A stretch of 64,000 nucleotides of DNA from Dechloromonas sp. UBA6271 (GCA_002440665.1 DJUX01000006.1:84695-148694), one strand, 5' to 3'. Positions 17,828-26,980 are shown, counted from the stretch's first letter. The notes: generated by a model from the sequence alone, not told the origin. Program-made: numbers and translations.

Positions 17828-18714
17828 TGAATTCCAGATTGAATGTATTGGCGGCGATTGCACTGACCGTGCTGGTCGTCATCGCCATGTCGATGTTTAC
17901 CGTCGATCAGCGGCAACACGCGCTGGTTTTCCAGCTTGGTGAAGTCAAGCGGGTAATTTCCGAGCCGGGTCTGAATTTCAAGATCCCGATGATCCAGAAT
18001 GTCCGTTTCTTCGACAACCGCATCCTGACGCTGGACAACAACGAGCCGGAGCGTTTCATCACTTCCGAGAAGAAGAACGTGCTCGTCGATTCCTACGTCA
18101 AATGGCGGATCATCGACCCCAAGCTCTATTACATCTCGGTCGGTGGTGATGAGGCTCGGGCCAAGACCCGCTTGAACCAGACGGTGAACGCCGGCCTGCG
18201 CGAGGAGTTCGGCAAGCGGACGGTGCACGACGTGATTTCCGGCGAGCGCGAACAGATCATGGAAGACATGCGCGTCAAGGCCGACGCCGATGCACGCAAG
18301 ATCGGTGTGCAGATCGTCGACGTGCGGCTGAAGCGGGTCGAATTGCCGAACGAGGTCAGCGAAGCGGTTTATCGCCGCATGGAAGCCGAACGCAAGCGGG
18401 TGGCCAACGAGCTGCGCTCCGAGGGTTACGCCGAAGCGGAAAAGATTCGTGCCGATGCCGATCGCCAACGTGAAGTCATCGTTGCCGATGCCTACCGCGA
18501 CGCGCAGAAGATCAAGGGCGAGGGCGATGCCCAGGCGACGGCGATCTACGGTCAGGCCTTCGGCCAGAATCCCGAGTTCTATTCCTTCTACCGCAGTCTG
18601 GAAGCCTATCGCAGCAGCTTCAAGGGCAAGAGCGACGTGCTGGTGGTCGAACCCAATTCCGATTTCTTCAAGTACATGAAGGGCGGCGGGCGCGGCAACG
18701 ACAAAGGCAAATGA
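17827..18714 (+). CDS. hflC: FtsH protease modulator HflC
   Basis: The product has 295 residues: an N-terminal membrane helix (about residues 5-22), then an SPFH/band-7 domain with VDQRQHALVFQLGEVKRVI and a long helical region rich in Glu/Arg/Ala (YRRMEAERKRVANELRSEG). It is the partner of HflK in the HflKC-FtsH complex. The ATG at 17827 overlaps the hflK stop by one base; a TTG three bases earlier is less likely. It overlaps the DUF2065 gene by four bases. Confidence 0.96.
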   Translation: MNSRLNVLAAIALTVLVVIAMSMFTVDQRQHALVFQLGEVKRVISEPGLNFKIPMIQNVRFFDNRILTLDNNEPERFITSEKKNVLVDSYVKWRIIDPKLYYISVGGDEARAKTRLNQTVNAGLREEFGKRTVHDVISGEREQIMEDMRVKADADARKIGVQIVDVRLKRVELPNEVSEAVYRRMEAERKRVANELRSEGYAEAEKIRADADRQREVIVADAYRDAQKIKGEGDAQATAIYGQAFGQNPEFYSFYRSLEAYRSSFKGKSDVLVVEPNSDFFKYMKGGGRGNDKGK

Positions 18715-18896
18715 CCTCGACGTTGCTGCTGGCCTTCGCGCTGATGCTGGTGCTCGAAGGCCTGATGCCCTTCATCGCCCCGGCGGCGTGGCGTGAAACC
18801 TTCCGCCGTCTCGTTCAACTCACGGACGGGCAGATTCGCTTCATCGGTTTGACCTCGATGATCGTCGGCCTCGTCCTGCTCATGGTCTTTGCATGA
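18711..18896 (+). CDS. DUF2065 small membrane protein (YjeT-like)
   Basis: This 61-residue protein consists of two transmembrane helices joined by a short loop containing AAWRETFRRLVQLTDGQIRFIG, the DUF2065 signature. Its conserved location directly after hflC in many proteobacteria suggests a role near the HflKC complex, but no function is established. It overlaps both hflC and hisZ by four bases, so it is embedded in a translationally coupled operon. Confidence 0.9.
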   Translation: MTSTLLLAFALMLVLEGLMPFIAPAAWRETFRRLVQLTDGQIRFIGLTSMIVGLVLLMVFA

Positions 18897-20047
18897 ACTG
18901 GCTGTTACCCGAATACATCGCCGATGCCCTGCCGGCCGAGGCCGAGCGCATCGAGCGTCTGCGCCGTGCCTTGCTCGATCATTTCCGCAGCCGCGGCTTC
19001 GAGTTCGTCATGCCGCCGATGCTGGAATACCTGGATTCGCTGCTGACTGGCGCCGGGCAGGATCTCAAGTTGCGCACTTTCAAACTGGTCGACCAGTTGT
19101 CCGGTCGCACCATGGGTGTGCGTGCCGACATCACGCCGCAGGCGGCGCGCATCGATGCCCATCTGCTGAATCATCGCGGCGTCACCCGCCTGTGCTACTG
19201 CGACAGCGTGCTGCACACTTTGCCGGCGACCATTTCGGCCAGTCGCGAGCCGGTGCAGGTCGGTGCCGAGCTTTACGGTTATGCCGGGATCGCTGCCGAC
19301 CTCGACGTGATTCGCCTGATGGCGGGCGCGTTCGCGCGGATCAAGGTGCCGGTGAGTCGCATCGATCTCGGCCATGTCGGTATTTTTCGTGCCTTGGCCG
19401 AAGCCGCCGGGCTGCCGCAGGAGTCCGAGGAACATCTCCTGAACCTGTTGCAGGCCAAGGATGTGCCGGGCTTGATCGAGGCCTGTGCCGAGGTGCCGTC
19501 GCCGTACCGCGAGGCGCTGCAGCGTCTGCCTCAGCTCTATGGTGGCGCCGAGGTGCTCGACTGCGCCGCGGCCGAACTACCGGCACTGCCGGCCATCACG
19601 GCGGCACTCGAAGGCTTGCGCCACCTGGTCGCGTCGGCCGCCGATCTGCCATTTTCGGTCGATCTGTCCGACCTGCGCGGCTACCACTATCACAATGGTG
19701 TCGTCTTTGCCGCCTACTGCCCGGGCTACCCGGCGGCCATCGCGCTCGGTGGTCGCTACGACGGTGCCGGCAAGGCCTTTGGGCGGGACCGTCCGGCCAC
19801 CGGCTTCTCGATGGATCTGCGCGAGGTGGCGCGGCTGGCGCCGGCCAGCAAGCCGTCGGGCGCGATTCTCGCACCCCATGCTGCGCATGATGGAAAGCTT
19901 GCGGCGCATATCGCCGCGCTGCGCGAGCAGGGAGAAATCGTCGTCGAACTGCTGCCGGGCGAAACTGCCTGCGAAGGGCCGGTTTGCGACAGGAAGCTGG
20001 CCCAGGTCGGCGAACACTGGATTATCGAAGCAATACAAGAGGATTAG
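18893..20047 (+). CDS. hisZ: ATP phosphoribosyltransferase regulatory subunit HisZ
   Basis: The protein has 384 residues and resembles the catalytic core of HisS (MPPMLEYLDSLLTGAG, MGVRADITPQAARI, GGRYDGAG, TGFSMDLREV) but lacks the tRNA anticodon-binding domain. HisZ pairs with the short form of HisG to make an active, histidine-regulated ATP phosphoribosyltransferase, the first step of histidine synthesis. Its presence implies a short HisG elsewhere in the genome. The location between hflC/DUF2065 and purA is a frequent betaproteobacterial arrangement. Confidence 0.95.
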   Translation: MNWLLPEYIADALPAEAERIERLRRALLDHFRSRGFEFVMPPMLEYLDSLLTGAGQDLKLRTFKLVDQLSGRTMGVRADITPQAARIDAHLLNHRGVTRLCYCDSVLHTLPATISASREPVQVGAELYGYAGIAADLDVIRLMAGAFARIKVPVSRIDLGHVGIFRALAEAAGLPQESEEHLLNLLQAKDVPGLIEACAEVPSPYREALQRLPQLYGGAEVLDCAAAELPALPAITAALEGLRHLVASAADLPFSVDLSDLRGYHYHNGVVFAAYCPGYPAAIALGGRYDGAGKAFGRDRPATGFSMDLREVARLAPASKPSGAILAPHAAHDGKLAAHIAALREQGEIVVELLPGETACEGPVCDRKLAQVGEHWIIEAIQED

Positions 20048-20050
20048 AAA

Positions 20051-21358
20051 ATGGCCAAGAACGTCATCGTGGTGGGGACCCAGTGGGGCGACGAAGGGAA
20101 GGGCAAGATCGTCGACTGGCTGACCGATCACGCCCAAGGGGTGGTGCGGTTCCAGGGCGGGCATAACGCCGGCCACACGCTGGTCGTCGGCGAGCAGGTT
20201 TACAAGCTGAATCTGGTGCCTTCCGGCATCGTGCGCGACGGCGTCAAGTGCTACATCGGCAACGGCGTGGTGCTCGACATCCATCACCTGTTGGCAGAGA
20301 TCGCCGAACTGGAGAAGGGCGGCATCGACGTCCGCTCGCGCCTCAAGATTAGCCCGGGCTGTCCGCTGATCCTGCCTTACCACTCGGCGATCGACAAGGC
20401 GCGGGAAAACGCCAAGTGCGAAGACAAGAAGATCGGCACCACTGGCAAGGGCATCGGCCCAACCTACGAGGACAAGGTTTCCCGGCGCGGTCTGCGCGTC
20501 TATGACCTGTTCCACCCGGAACGCTTCGCCGAGAAGCTGAAGGAAGTGCTGGAGTACCACAACTTCGTGCTGACCCAGTATTTCAAGGCGCCGGCGGTCG
20601 ACTACCAGATGGTACTCGACCAGGCGATGGCCGATGCAGAACAGATCAGGCCGCTGGTCGCCGACGTTTCCGCTGCCCTCTACGAAGCCAACCAGGCCGG
20701 CCAGAACCTGCTGTTCGAAGGCGCCCAGGGTACGCTGCTCGACATCGACCACGGCACCTACCCGTTCGTCACCTCGTCCAACTGTGTGGCGGGGCAGGCG
20801 GCTGCTGGTTCCGGCATCGGTCCCGGCATGCTGCATTACGTGCTGGGCATCACCAAGGCGTATTGCACGCGCGTTGGCGGCGGTCCTTTCCCGAGCGAAC
20901 TGGATATCGAAACCGTTGGTGTGCCGGGCTACCAGATGTCGCAGGTCGGCAAGGAATTCGGTACCGTCACCGGGCGCAAGCGCCGCTGCGGCTGGTTCGA
21001 TGCCGCTGCGCTGCGCCGCTCGGGGCGTATCAACGGCCTGACTGGCCTGTGCATCACCAAGCTGGACGTGCTCGACGGCCTGAAAGAATTGAACATCTGT
21101 ACCGGCTACAGGCTCGATGGCAAGGTTATCGACCTGCTGCCGATCGGTGCCGATGAAGTGGCCCGTTGCGAGCCGATCTACGAAACGATGCCCGGCTGGT
21201 CCGAAACGACGGTCGGCGCCAAGCGCTGGGAAGACCTGCCGGCCAACGCCCAGGCCTACCTCAACCGCCTGGAACTGCTCTGCCAGGTGCCAATCGCCAT
21301 CGTGTCGACTGGTCCGGAACGCGACGAGACGATTCTTCGCCAGCATCCGTTCAATTAA
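20051..21358 (+). CDS. purA: Adenylosuccinate synthetase
   Basis: This 435-residue GTP-dependent enzyme converts IMP and aspartate to adenylosuccinate in AMP synthesis. The N-terminal GTQWGDEGKGKIVDWL loop, the catalytic GGHNAGHT, the GPTYEDKVSRRGLR switch and GTVTGRKRRCGWFD substrate loop are all present, at full family length. It starts four bases after hisZ and ends at a good intrinsic terminator (21396-21419). Confidence 0.97.
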   Translation: MAKNVIVVGTQWGDEGKGKIVDWLTDHAQGVVRFQGGHNAGHTLVVGEQVYKLNLVPSGIVRDGVKCYIGNGVVLDIHHLLAEIAELEKGGIDVRSRLKISPGCPLILPYHSAIDKARENAKCEDKKIGTTGKGIGPTYEDKVSRRGLRVYDLFHPERFAEKLKEVLEYHNFVLTQYFKAPAVDYQMVLDQAMADAEQIRPLVADVSAALYEANQAGQNLLFEGAQGTLLDIDHGTYPFVTSSNCVAGQAAAGSGIGPGMLHYVLGITKAYCTRVGGGPFPSELDIETVGVPGYQMSQVGKEFGTVTGRKRRCGWFDAAALRRSGRINGLTGLCITKLDVLDGLKELNICTGYRLDGKVIDLLPIGADEVARCEPIYETMPGWSETTVGAKRWEDLPANAQAYLNRLELLCQVPIAIVSTGPERDETILRQHPFN

Positions 21359-21386
21359 ATGCAGCCCGGGTGCCGGATGGCACCCT

Positions 21387-21398
21387 GTTGCGGTCAAC
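21387..21398 (-). repeat. Dispersed motif copy at the purA 3' end
   Basis: On the minus strand GTTGACCGCAACAGG abuts the terminator stem, and its first bases include the stop codon of the M23 peptidase gene. Confidence 0.75.
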
Positions 21399-22299
21399 GG
21401 GCCTGAATGGCCCGTTTTTCGTTGACCAGCGGCGGGGGTGTCCCAGGTGCCGAATAATCAGCCGTCACCCGTTGGCGGGTGCGCGGCTCGAAGACATAGG
21501 GCGGGTTGCCGACGTAGAAATGCAGCGGCAGCGAGCGCATCGCGAAGCCCGCGGCGGTCGGCAGCGGCTTTTGCACGACAAAATGCAGGTGCGGGCCGGA
21601 GGTGTAGCCGGTGGCGCCAGAGTAGCCGATCAGCGTGCCCGCCGCGACGCGTTGTCCGGGCGCGACAGTGACGCCGTCGGGCGCCAGGTGGGCGTAGGTG
21701 GCGACCGTTTCGTCGGCGTGCAGGATGCGCACGTAATTGGCCATCTGCGCCAACACACGATCCCGGCCGCCATAGCGATTGGCGGATTCGGTCTCGATCA
21801 CGGTACCGTCGCGGGCGGCGACGATCGGCGTGTTTTCCGGCAGCGTGAAATCGACAGCGTATTCGCTGTCGGCCGCGCTATGTGTCGTCAGCGGGCCGTC
21901 GGCGGCCTGGCTGATGACGAAGCTGCCGCCATCCGCGAAGGGCAGCCGGTAAAGGGCATGCGGGTCGTGTTCGGCGCGGAAATTCCCGAGGTTGTAGGCA
22001 GACTGGCTGGAAAAGCGCAGGCTGCGCGCCGGGTCGGCCGGACGAATCTGCAGCAGCACCATCTCGCTGTTGGGACGCACGACGGCATGAACGGGCAGGG
22101 GCTGGGAGGCAACGACATTGTCGGTGCCACTCAGCGTCAGCCGGACCGATACCGGCGCCGGTCCGCTGTTGCGGGCGATCAGGTTCTGGCCATTGCCGAT
22201 CCGCTCGACGGTGACCGAGAACGGGTAAGGCTGTTTGGCCTCGGCGATACCGGCGCTGGCACTGTCAATCAGCAGCCAGAGCAGCAGAAACAGGCGCAT
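21394..22299 (-). CDS. M23-family (LytM-like) metallopeptidase, secreted
   Basis: The 301-residue product begins with a signal peptide (MRLFLLLWLLIDSASAG). An N-terminal beta domain precedes a C-terminal M23 domain with the zinc-binding pattern: EYAVDF (Asp ligand), YAHL, and GPHLHFVV (residues about 245-252). These proteins cut peptidoglycan cross-links or, when degenerate, activate amidases. The first histidine of the usual HxxxD motif appears as HSAADSEYAVD, so the site looks intact. It converges on purA and shares its terminator region. Confidence 0.85.
   Translation of the reverse strand: MRLFLLLWLLIDSASAGIAEAKQPYPFSVTVERIGNGQNLIARNSGPAPVSVRLTLSGTDNVVASQPLPVHAVVRPNSEMVLLQIRPADPARSLRFSSQSAYNLGNFRAEHDPHALYRLPFADGGSFVISQAADGPLTTHSAADSEYAVDFTLPENTPIVAARDGTVIETESANRYGGRDRVLAQMANYVRILHADETVATYAHLAPDGVTVAPGQRVAAGTLIGYSGATGYTSGPHLHFVVQKPLPTAAGFAMRSLPLHFYVGNPPYVFEPRTRQRVTADYSAPGTPPPLVNEKRAIQAR
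21396..21419 (+). terminator. Intrinsic terminator of purA
   Basis: CGGGCC (21398-21403) pairs with GGCCCG (21409-21414) around a TGAAT loop and is followed by five T residues. It lies within the last codons of the converging M23 gene, so the two ends overlap. Confidence 0.8.
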
Positions 22300-22411
22300 G
22301 GAATTTACGGGGCAGGGTCCGGAGCGTGATGCGGGAGTTCCACTCTACGGTGTTGCCGGCCGTCAGTCCATGCCTTGCCTGGAAGCGGCCTGGGAGCCGC
22401 CAATGCGGCTG

Positions 22412-22744
22412 CTAATACTCTGAATAGCGCCAGTAACCTCTCGGCGGTGCCACATAAACCGGCTGTGGTGCCTCGATGTAGACAGGTTCCTGCGGCTGCA
22501 CGTAGACCGGCTGCGGGGGCGGCGCGTAGTGGCTCGCGGCGGCCACGCCGGCGGCGATGCCGGCAATCGCCAGCACGGCGGCCGGGCCGGCCCAGTTGGA
22601 ACCTCGGGAATATCCGCCATTGTGGTGGTGGCGTGGCGGGCCGTCGTAGTATCCGCCACGGTATCCGTGATCGGCCAGCGCGGTGGTGGAGGCGCCCAGC
22701 GTCAGGACGAGAGCGATACAGAGGGAGGTGATGGTCGTTTTCAT
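22412..22744 (-). CDS. Small secreted Pro/Tyr/His-rich protein
   Basis: The ATG at 22744 gives 110 residues with a good signal peptide (cleavage after STTALA). The mature part starts with a His/Gly/Tyr-rich stretch, has an Ala/Gly hydrophobic segment (VLAIAGIAAGVAAA), and ends in repeats of the form PVYVxPQ and PVYIEAPQPVYVAPP. It may be an envelope or cell-surface protein, but I recognise no function. A longer in-frame start at 22840 lacks a signal peptide. Two similar small proteins are encoded at 29922 and 53607. Confidence 0.65.
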   Translation of the reverse strand: MKTTITSLCIALVLTLGASTTALADHGYRGGYYDGPPRHHHNGGYSRGSNWAGPAAVLAIAGIAAGVAAASHYAPPPQPVYVQPQEPVYIEAPQPVYVAPPRGYWRYSEY

Positions 22745-22864
22745 GAACCGAATAACGCGGCCTGACGCTGATGGATGACGATTTGCCGGGCGGGAATTGT
22801 GAGCATTTGTTACAGAGCGCCCGCTGACCATGTGAGACAATGCTTCGCGAGTCGATATGCGCCT

Positions 22865-22876
22865 GTTGCGGTCGAC
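22865..22876 (-). repeat. Dispersed motif copy, intergenic
   Basis: Minus-strand reading is CGCTTTTTTCCG, then GTCGACCGCAAC, then AGGC. It lies between the small secreted protein and the tRNA-Leu terminator. Confidence 0.75.
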
Positions 22877-22897
22877 CGGAAAAAAGCGGCGAAAATG

Positions 22898-22925
22898 AAA
22901 AAAGGCCTTGTCAAGACAAGGCCTT
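22898..22925 (-). terminator. Intrinsic terminator of tRNA-Leu
   Basis: Read on the minus strand, AAGGCCTTGTC pairs with GACAAGGCCTT around a short TT loop and runs into six T residues. It lies 14 bases after the tRNA CCA end. Confidence 0.85.
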
Positions 22926-22938
22926 CGATCAAAATCGC

Positions 22939-23023
<85 letters not shown>

Positions 23024-23043
23024 ACAGGTGCGAAGAGCCGCGA

Positions 23044-23071
23044 ATTATAAAGAAAGATAAATACATGTCAA
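23044..23071 (-). promoter_or_regulatory. Strong promoter of tRNA-Leu
   Basis: On the minus strand a consensus -35 TTGACA (23071-23066) and consensus -10 TATAAT (23049-23044) are 16 bp apart. The start would fall near 23037, about 14 bases before the tRNA. The -35 box overlaps the rnr start codon on the other strand. Confidence 0.85.
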
Positions 23072-25278
23072 GAAAAAAACTATCCAAGATCCGTCGTGCC
23101 GATCCGTTCTTTGAACGCGAGTCGGCGCGTTATGAGTTTCCGCTGCCGTCGCGCGAGTATGTTTCGCAGAAACTGGCCGACGAAGGGCGGCCGCTGAGTT
23201 TCATCGAACTGACCGAATTGCTGGACATCGCCGGCAGCGAACGTGAGATGTTCCAGCGTCGTCTTGGCGCCATGGAGCGCGAGGGCCAGTTGATGCGCAA
23301 CCGCAAGGGTGCATACATTCTGCCCGAGCGCGCCAGCCTGACGGTGGGCAAGATCCAGGGCCACCCGGACGGCTACGGCTTCCTGATTCCCGATGACGGC
23401 AGCGCCGACATCTTTCTCGAGCAGCACCAGATGGGCAAGGTGCTGCATGGCGACCGTGCCCTGGTGCGGGTCACCGGCATCGACCGCAAGGGGCGGCCGG
23501 AGGGCAGCATCGTCGAGGTCACCGAGCGCGCCAACACGCGTGTCGTCGGCCGTGTCTTCGTCGAGCACGGTGTCGTCTTCGTGGTCCCGGAGAACCGGCG
23601 CATCGCCCAGGACATCCTGGTGCCGCCGGAGAAGAAGGCCAAGATCAAGCCGCAGTCCGGCCAGGTGGTGATGGTCGACATCATCGAGCAGCCGAGCAAG
23701 TTCTCGCAGCCGATCGGGCGCATTACCGAGGTGCTGGGGACTTATGCCGACCCCGGCATGGAAATCGAGATCGCCCTGCGCAAGCACGATCTGCCCTTCG
23801 AGTTCTCGAAGGCGGCGCTCGAGGAAAACAAGGCGCTGCCGGACAAGGTCAAGAAAGCCGACCTGCCCGGGCGCGAGGACTTGCGCGATCTGCCGCTGGT
23901 GACCATCGACGGCGAGACGGCGCGCGATTTCGACGACGCCGTGTATTGCGAAAAGAAGGGGCGCGGCTGGCGGCTGGTGGTCGCGATCGCCGACGTATCG
24001 CACTACGTCAAGCCGGGCATGACGCTCGACAAGGAAGCGATGGAGCGCGGCAACTCGGTCTATTTCCCGCGCCGGGTGATCCCGATGCTGCCGGAGAAAT
24101 TGTCGAACGGCATCTGTTCGCTGAACCCCGATGTCGAGCGCATGGCCATGGTCTGCGACATGGAAATCAGCGCCAGCGGCAAGATCGGCAAGTACCGTTT
24201 CTGCCGGGCGGTGTTCCGTTCCAGGGCTCGGCTGACCTACAACCAGGTCTGGTCGTGGCTGTCCGGCGCGGCCATGCCGGAAAGCGACATCCATATTTCA
24301 CTGCAGCCGCACCTGCAGAATCTCTACAAGCTTTTTCACGCGTTGCACAAGGCGCGCGGCGTGCGTGGCGCGATCGATTTCGAGACGATCGAAACGCAGA
24401 TGCTGTTCAACGAGCAGGGCAAGATCGAGAACATCGTGCCGGTGGTGCGCAACGACGCCCACCGCATCATCGAGGAATGCATGCTGGCGGCCAACGTCTG
24501 CGCCTCCGATTTCCTGGCCGAGCACAAGCAGACCTGCCTCTTCCGCATTCACGAAGCGCCGGGCGAGGAAAAGCTGAAGAACCTGCGCAGCTTCCTCGGC
24601 GAGTTCGGCCTGCCGCTGGGCGGCGGCGACGATCCGAAGGCCAAGGACTATGCCAAGCTGCTGGAACAGATCAAGCCGCGGCCCGATTTCCAGCTGCTGC
24701 AGACGGTAATGCTGCGCTCGCTGCGCCAGGCGATGTACAGCCCCGACAACGTCGGTCACTTCGGCCTCGCCTACGAGCATTACACCCACTTCACTTCGCC
24801 GATCCGCCGCTACCCCGACCTGCTGGTGCACCGCGCCATCAAGGCCGTGCTGGCCGGCGAAAAATATACGCCGGCCGGGGACTGGGAAGAAATCGGCCTG
24901 CACTGCTCGGCCACCGAACGCCGCGCCGACGAGGCGACGCGCGACGTCGAGAACTGGCTCAAATGCTTCTTCATGAAGGAGCGCATCGGCGAGGAATTCG
25001 ACGGCACCATCTCGGCTGTCACCGCCTTCGGCATTTTCGTCGCCCTCGACACCGTCTATATCGAAGGCCTGGTGCACGTCTCGGAACTGGGTGCCGACTA
25101 CTTCCAGTTCGACAACATCAAGCACCAGATGCTCGGCGAGCGTACCGGCCAGCGTTTCCGCCTCGGCGACCGGGTGCGGGTCAAGCTGGTGCGCGCCGAT
25201 CTGGAAAGCAACAAGATCGACTTCGTGCTGGCGGGCAGCCTGCAGCAGCCACCAAAAAAGGCCAAAAAACGGGGTTGA
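23065..25278 (+). CDS. rnr: Ribonuclease R
   Basis: The product has 737 residues from the ATG at 23065 (MSRKKLSKIRRAD). It contains an N-terminal winged-helix segment, cold-shock domains, a central RNB catalytic domain with the metal-binding DGETARDFDDAVYC motif, and a C-terminal S1 domain (GEEFDGTISAVTAFGIFVAL) with a short basic tail. RNase R is a 3'-5' exonuclease that degrades structured RNA and works in rRNA and tmRNA quality control. Its stop codon lies within a copy of the dispersed motif. rlmB follows 70 bases on, an order also seen in E. coli. Confidence 0.97.
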   Translation: MSRKKLSKIRRADPFFERESARYEFPLPSREYVSQKLADEGRPLSFIELTELLDIAGSEREMFQRRLGAMEREGQLMRNRKGAYILPERASLTVGKIQGHPDGYGFLIPDDGSADIFLEQHQMGKVLHGDRALVRVTGIDRKGRPEGSIVEVTERANTRVVGRVFVEHGVVFVVPENRRIAQDILVPPEKKAKIKPQSGQVVMVDIIEQPSKFSQPIGRITEVLGTYADPGMEIEIALRKHDLPFEFSKAALEENKALPDKVKKADLPGREDLRDLPLVTIDGETARDFDDAVYCEKKGRGWRLVVAIADVSHYVKPGMTLDKEAMERGNSVYFPRRVIPMLPEKLSNGICSLNPDVERMAMVCDMEISASGKIGKYRFCRAVFRSRARLTYNQVWSWLSGAAMPESDIHISLQPHLQNLYKLFHALHKARGVRGAIDFETIETQMLFNEQGKIENIVPVVRNDAHRIIEECMLAANVCASDFLAEHKQTCLFRIHEAPGEEKLKNLRSFLGEFGLPLGGGDDPKAKDYAKLLEQIKPRPDFQLLQTVMLRSLRQAMYSPDNVGHFGLAYEHYTHFTSPIRRYPDLLVHRAIKAVLAGEKYTPAGDWEEIGLHCSATERRADEATRDVENWLKCFFMKERIGEEFDGTISAVTAFGIFVALDTVYIEGLVHVSELGADYFQFDNIKHQMLGERTGQRFRLGDRVRVKLVRADLESNKIDFVLAGSLQQPPKKAKKRG

Positions 25279-25285
25279 CCGCAAC
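25274..25285 (+). repeat. Dispersed motif copy containing the rnr stop codon
   Basis: AAAAAACGGG precedes GTTGACCGCAACAGGC. The TGA of the motif is the in-frame stop of rnr. Confidence 0.75.
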
Positions 25286-25347
25286 AGGCGTCGGGGGAAA
25301 GGGCGGGCGATGGTAGACTCGCCCCCTTTCCCGAATAGACCGCTGCG

Positions 25348-26082
25348 ATGTCCTCTTCACGCCTGATTTACGGCTTCCACGCCATTACCGCCAAGCTGCG
25401 CCATGATCCCGATTCGCTCAAGGAGATCATGGTCGACGCCACGCGCCAGGACGCGCGCGCGCGCGATCTACTGAACCACGCGGAGTTGCAGGGCGTCAAA
25501 ATCATCGCGACAGATGGCAAGCGGCTCGACGGCATGGCGCCGGGTGCCAAACACCAGGGCGTCATCGCCCGCGTCGAGGGCGGGCGCAAGGCGGCGCATC
25601 TCGACGACGTGCTCGATACGCTGGAAGAGCCGGCTTTCCTGCTGGTGCTCGACGGCATCACCGACCCGCGCAACCTCGGCGCCTGCCTGCGCGTCGCCGA
25701 CGCGGCCGGCGTGCATGCGGTCATCGCGCCCAAGGATCGCGCCGTCGGCCTCACCGACGTGGCGGCGAAGACGGCCAGCGGCGCCGCCGAAACGGTGCCC
25801 TACGTGATGGTCACCAATCTCGCCCGCACCCTGCGCGAACTCAAGGAACGCGATATCTGGGTGATCGGCACCGCCGGCGAGGCGGACAGCGACCTCTACG
25901 CCGCCGACTGGCCGCAGGCCACGGCCTGGGTACTCGGCGCCGAGGGTGAGGGCATGCGCCGCCTGACGCGTGAGAATTGCGACCAGCTGGTGCGCATCCC
26001 GATGCACGGCGCCGTCGAAAGCCTCAACGTCTCGGTGGCGGCTGGCGTCTGCCTGTACGAGGCACGCCGCCGGCGCGGCTGA
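25348..26082 (+). CDS. rlmB: 23S rRNA (guanosine-2251-2'-O)-methyltransferase
   Basis: This 244-residue SPOUT-class enzyme has an N-terminal substrate-binding domain (LIYGFHAITAKL) and a C-terminal trefoil-knot domain with the three SpoU motifs: DGITDPRNLGACLR, VLGAEGEGMRRLTRENCD and IPMHGAVESLNVSVAAG. It methylates G2251 of the P loop in 23S rRNA. Its place right after rnr supports the RlmB assignment over other SpoU proteins. Confidence 0.95.
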   Translation: MSSSRLIYGFHAITAKLRHDPDSLKEIMVDATRQDARARDLLNHAELQGVKIIATDGKRLDGMAPGAKHQGVIARVEGGRKAAHLDDVLDTLEEPAFLLVLDGITDPRNLGACLRVADAAGVHAVIAPKDRAVGLTDVAAKTASGAAETVPYVMVTNLARTLRELKERDIWVIGTAGEADSDLYAADWPQATAWVLGAEGEGMRRLTRENCDQLVRIPMHGAVESLNVSVAAGVCLYEARRRRG

Positions 26083-26089
26083 TTTCCGC

Positions 26090-26980
26090 ATGACTCACCG
26101 CCGCGCAGTGGTGCTGATGGTGCTGGTCACGTTGTTGTGGAGCATCGCCGGCGTCGTCACCCGCCACCTCGATGCGGCGCGCAGTTTCGAAGTGACCTTC
26201 TGGCGCAGCCTGTTCAATGCGCTGACGCTGGCCATCGGCCTGACCGCCCTGCGCGGCCCCGCGCTGTGGCCCGGGCTGCTGCGCGCCGACCGCGTGCTGT
26301 GGGCGTCCGGCCTGTGCTGGGCGGTGATGTACACCGCCTTCATGGTGGCGCTGACGCTGACCACGGTGGCCAATGTGCTGGTGACGATGGCGATCGGGCC
26401 GATGGTGACGGCGCTGTTTTCCCGCATCTTCCTCGGCCAGCGGTTGCCGTTGCGCACCTGGGCGGCGATCTTCATTGCCGGCGCCGGTATCGCCTGGATG
26501 TTCGGTGCAGAGGCCGGCAGCGGTGGCTCGCTGCTTGGCTCGCTGGTCGCCTGTGCCGTGCCGCTGGCCGGCGCGGTCAACTGGATTTTGCTGCAACGGG
26601 CCGCGGAGTCCGGCGCCCAGGCGCCCGATATGCTGCCGGCGGTCCTGCTCGGCGCGCTGATCTCGGCGGCGGTGACGCTGCCGCTGGCCTGGCCGCTGCA
26701 GGCTTCCACCCACGATCTTCAGTTGCTTGCGCTGCTCGGCAGCGTGCAACTGGCGTTGCCCTGTCTGCTCGTCGTCCGTCTCAGCCGTGAACTGCCGGCG
26801 CCGGAAATCGCGCTGCTGGCCCTGCTCGAAGTGTTGTTCGGCGTCGCCTGGGCCTGGCTGGGCGCGGGGGAGCGGCCGCCAGCCAGCGTCCTGCTCGGCG
26901 GCGTGCTGGTACTCGGGGCGCTGGTCGCCAACGAGGCATTTGCATTGCGGCGGCCGTCCCTCGCCGAAACGCTACAATGA
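26090..26980 (+). CDS. EamA/DMT-superfamily transporter
   Basis: The protein has 296 residues with about ten transmembrane helices in two EamA repeats, starting with AVVLMVLVTLLWSIAGVVTRHL and a second repeat after about residue 150. Family members export amino acids, purines and other metabolites; the substrate cannot be told here. The ATG at 26090 is eight bases after the rlmB stop, so it may be co-transcribed. It ends just before arfB. Confidence 0.85.
   Translation: MTHRRAVVLMVLVTLLWSIAGVVTRHLDAARSFEVTFWRSLFNALTLAIGLTALRGPALWPGLLRADRVLWASGLCWAVMYTAFMVALTLTTVANVLVTMAIGPMVTALFSRIFLGQRLPLRTWAAIFIAGAGIAWMFGAEAGSGGSLLGSLVACAVPLAGAVNWILLQRAAESGAQAPDMLPAVLLGALISAAVTLPLAWPLQASTHDLQLLALLGSVQLALPCLLVVRLSRELPAPEIALLALLEVLFGVAWAWLGAGERPPASVLLGGVLVLGALVANEAFALRRPSLAETLQ

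Noticed and set aside
20608..20619. A GTCGACCGCC-like match in purA as a motif copy
   Set aside because: It departs from GTYGACCGYARC in the last positions and lacks the flanks.
19577..21397. A 606-residue minus-strand frame opposite hisZ and purA
   Set aside because: It is the reverse of two conserved genes and shows no recognisable motif.
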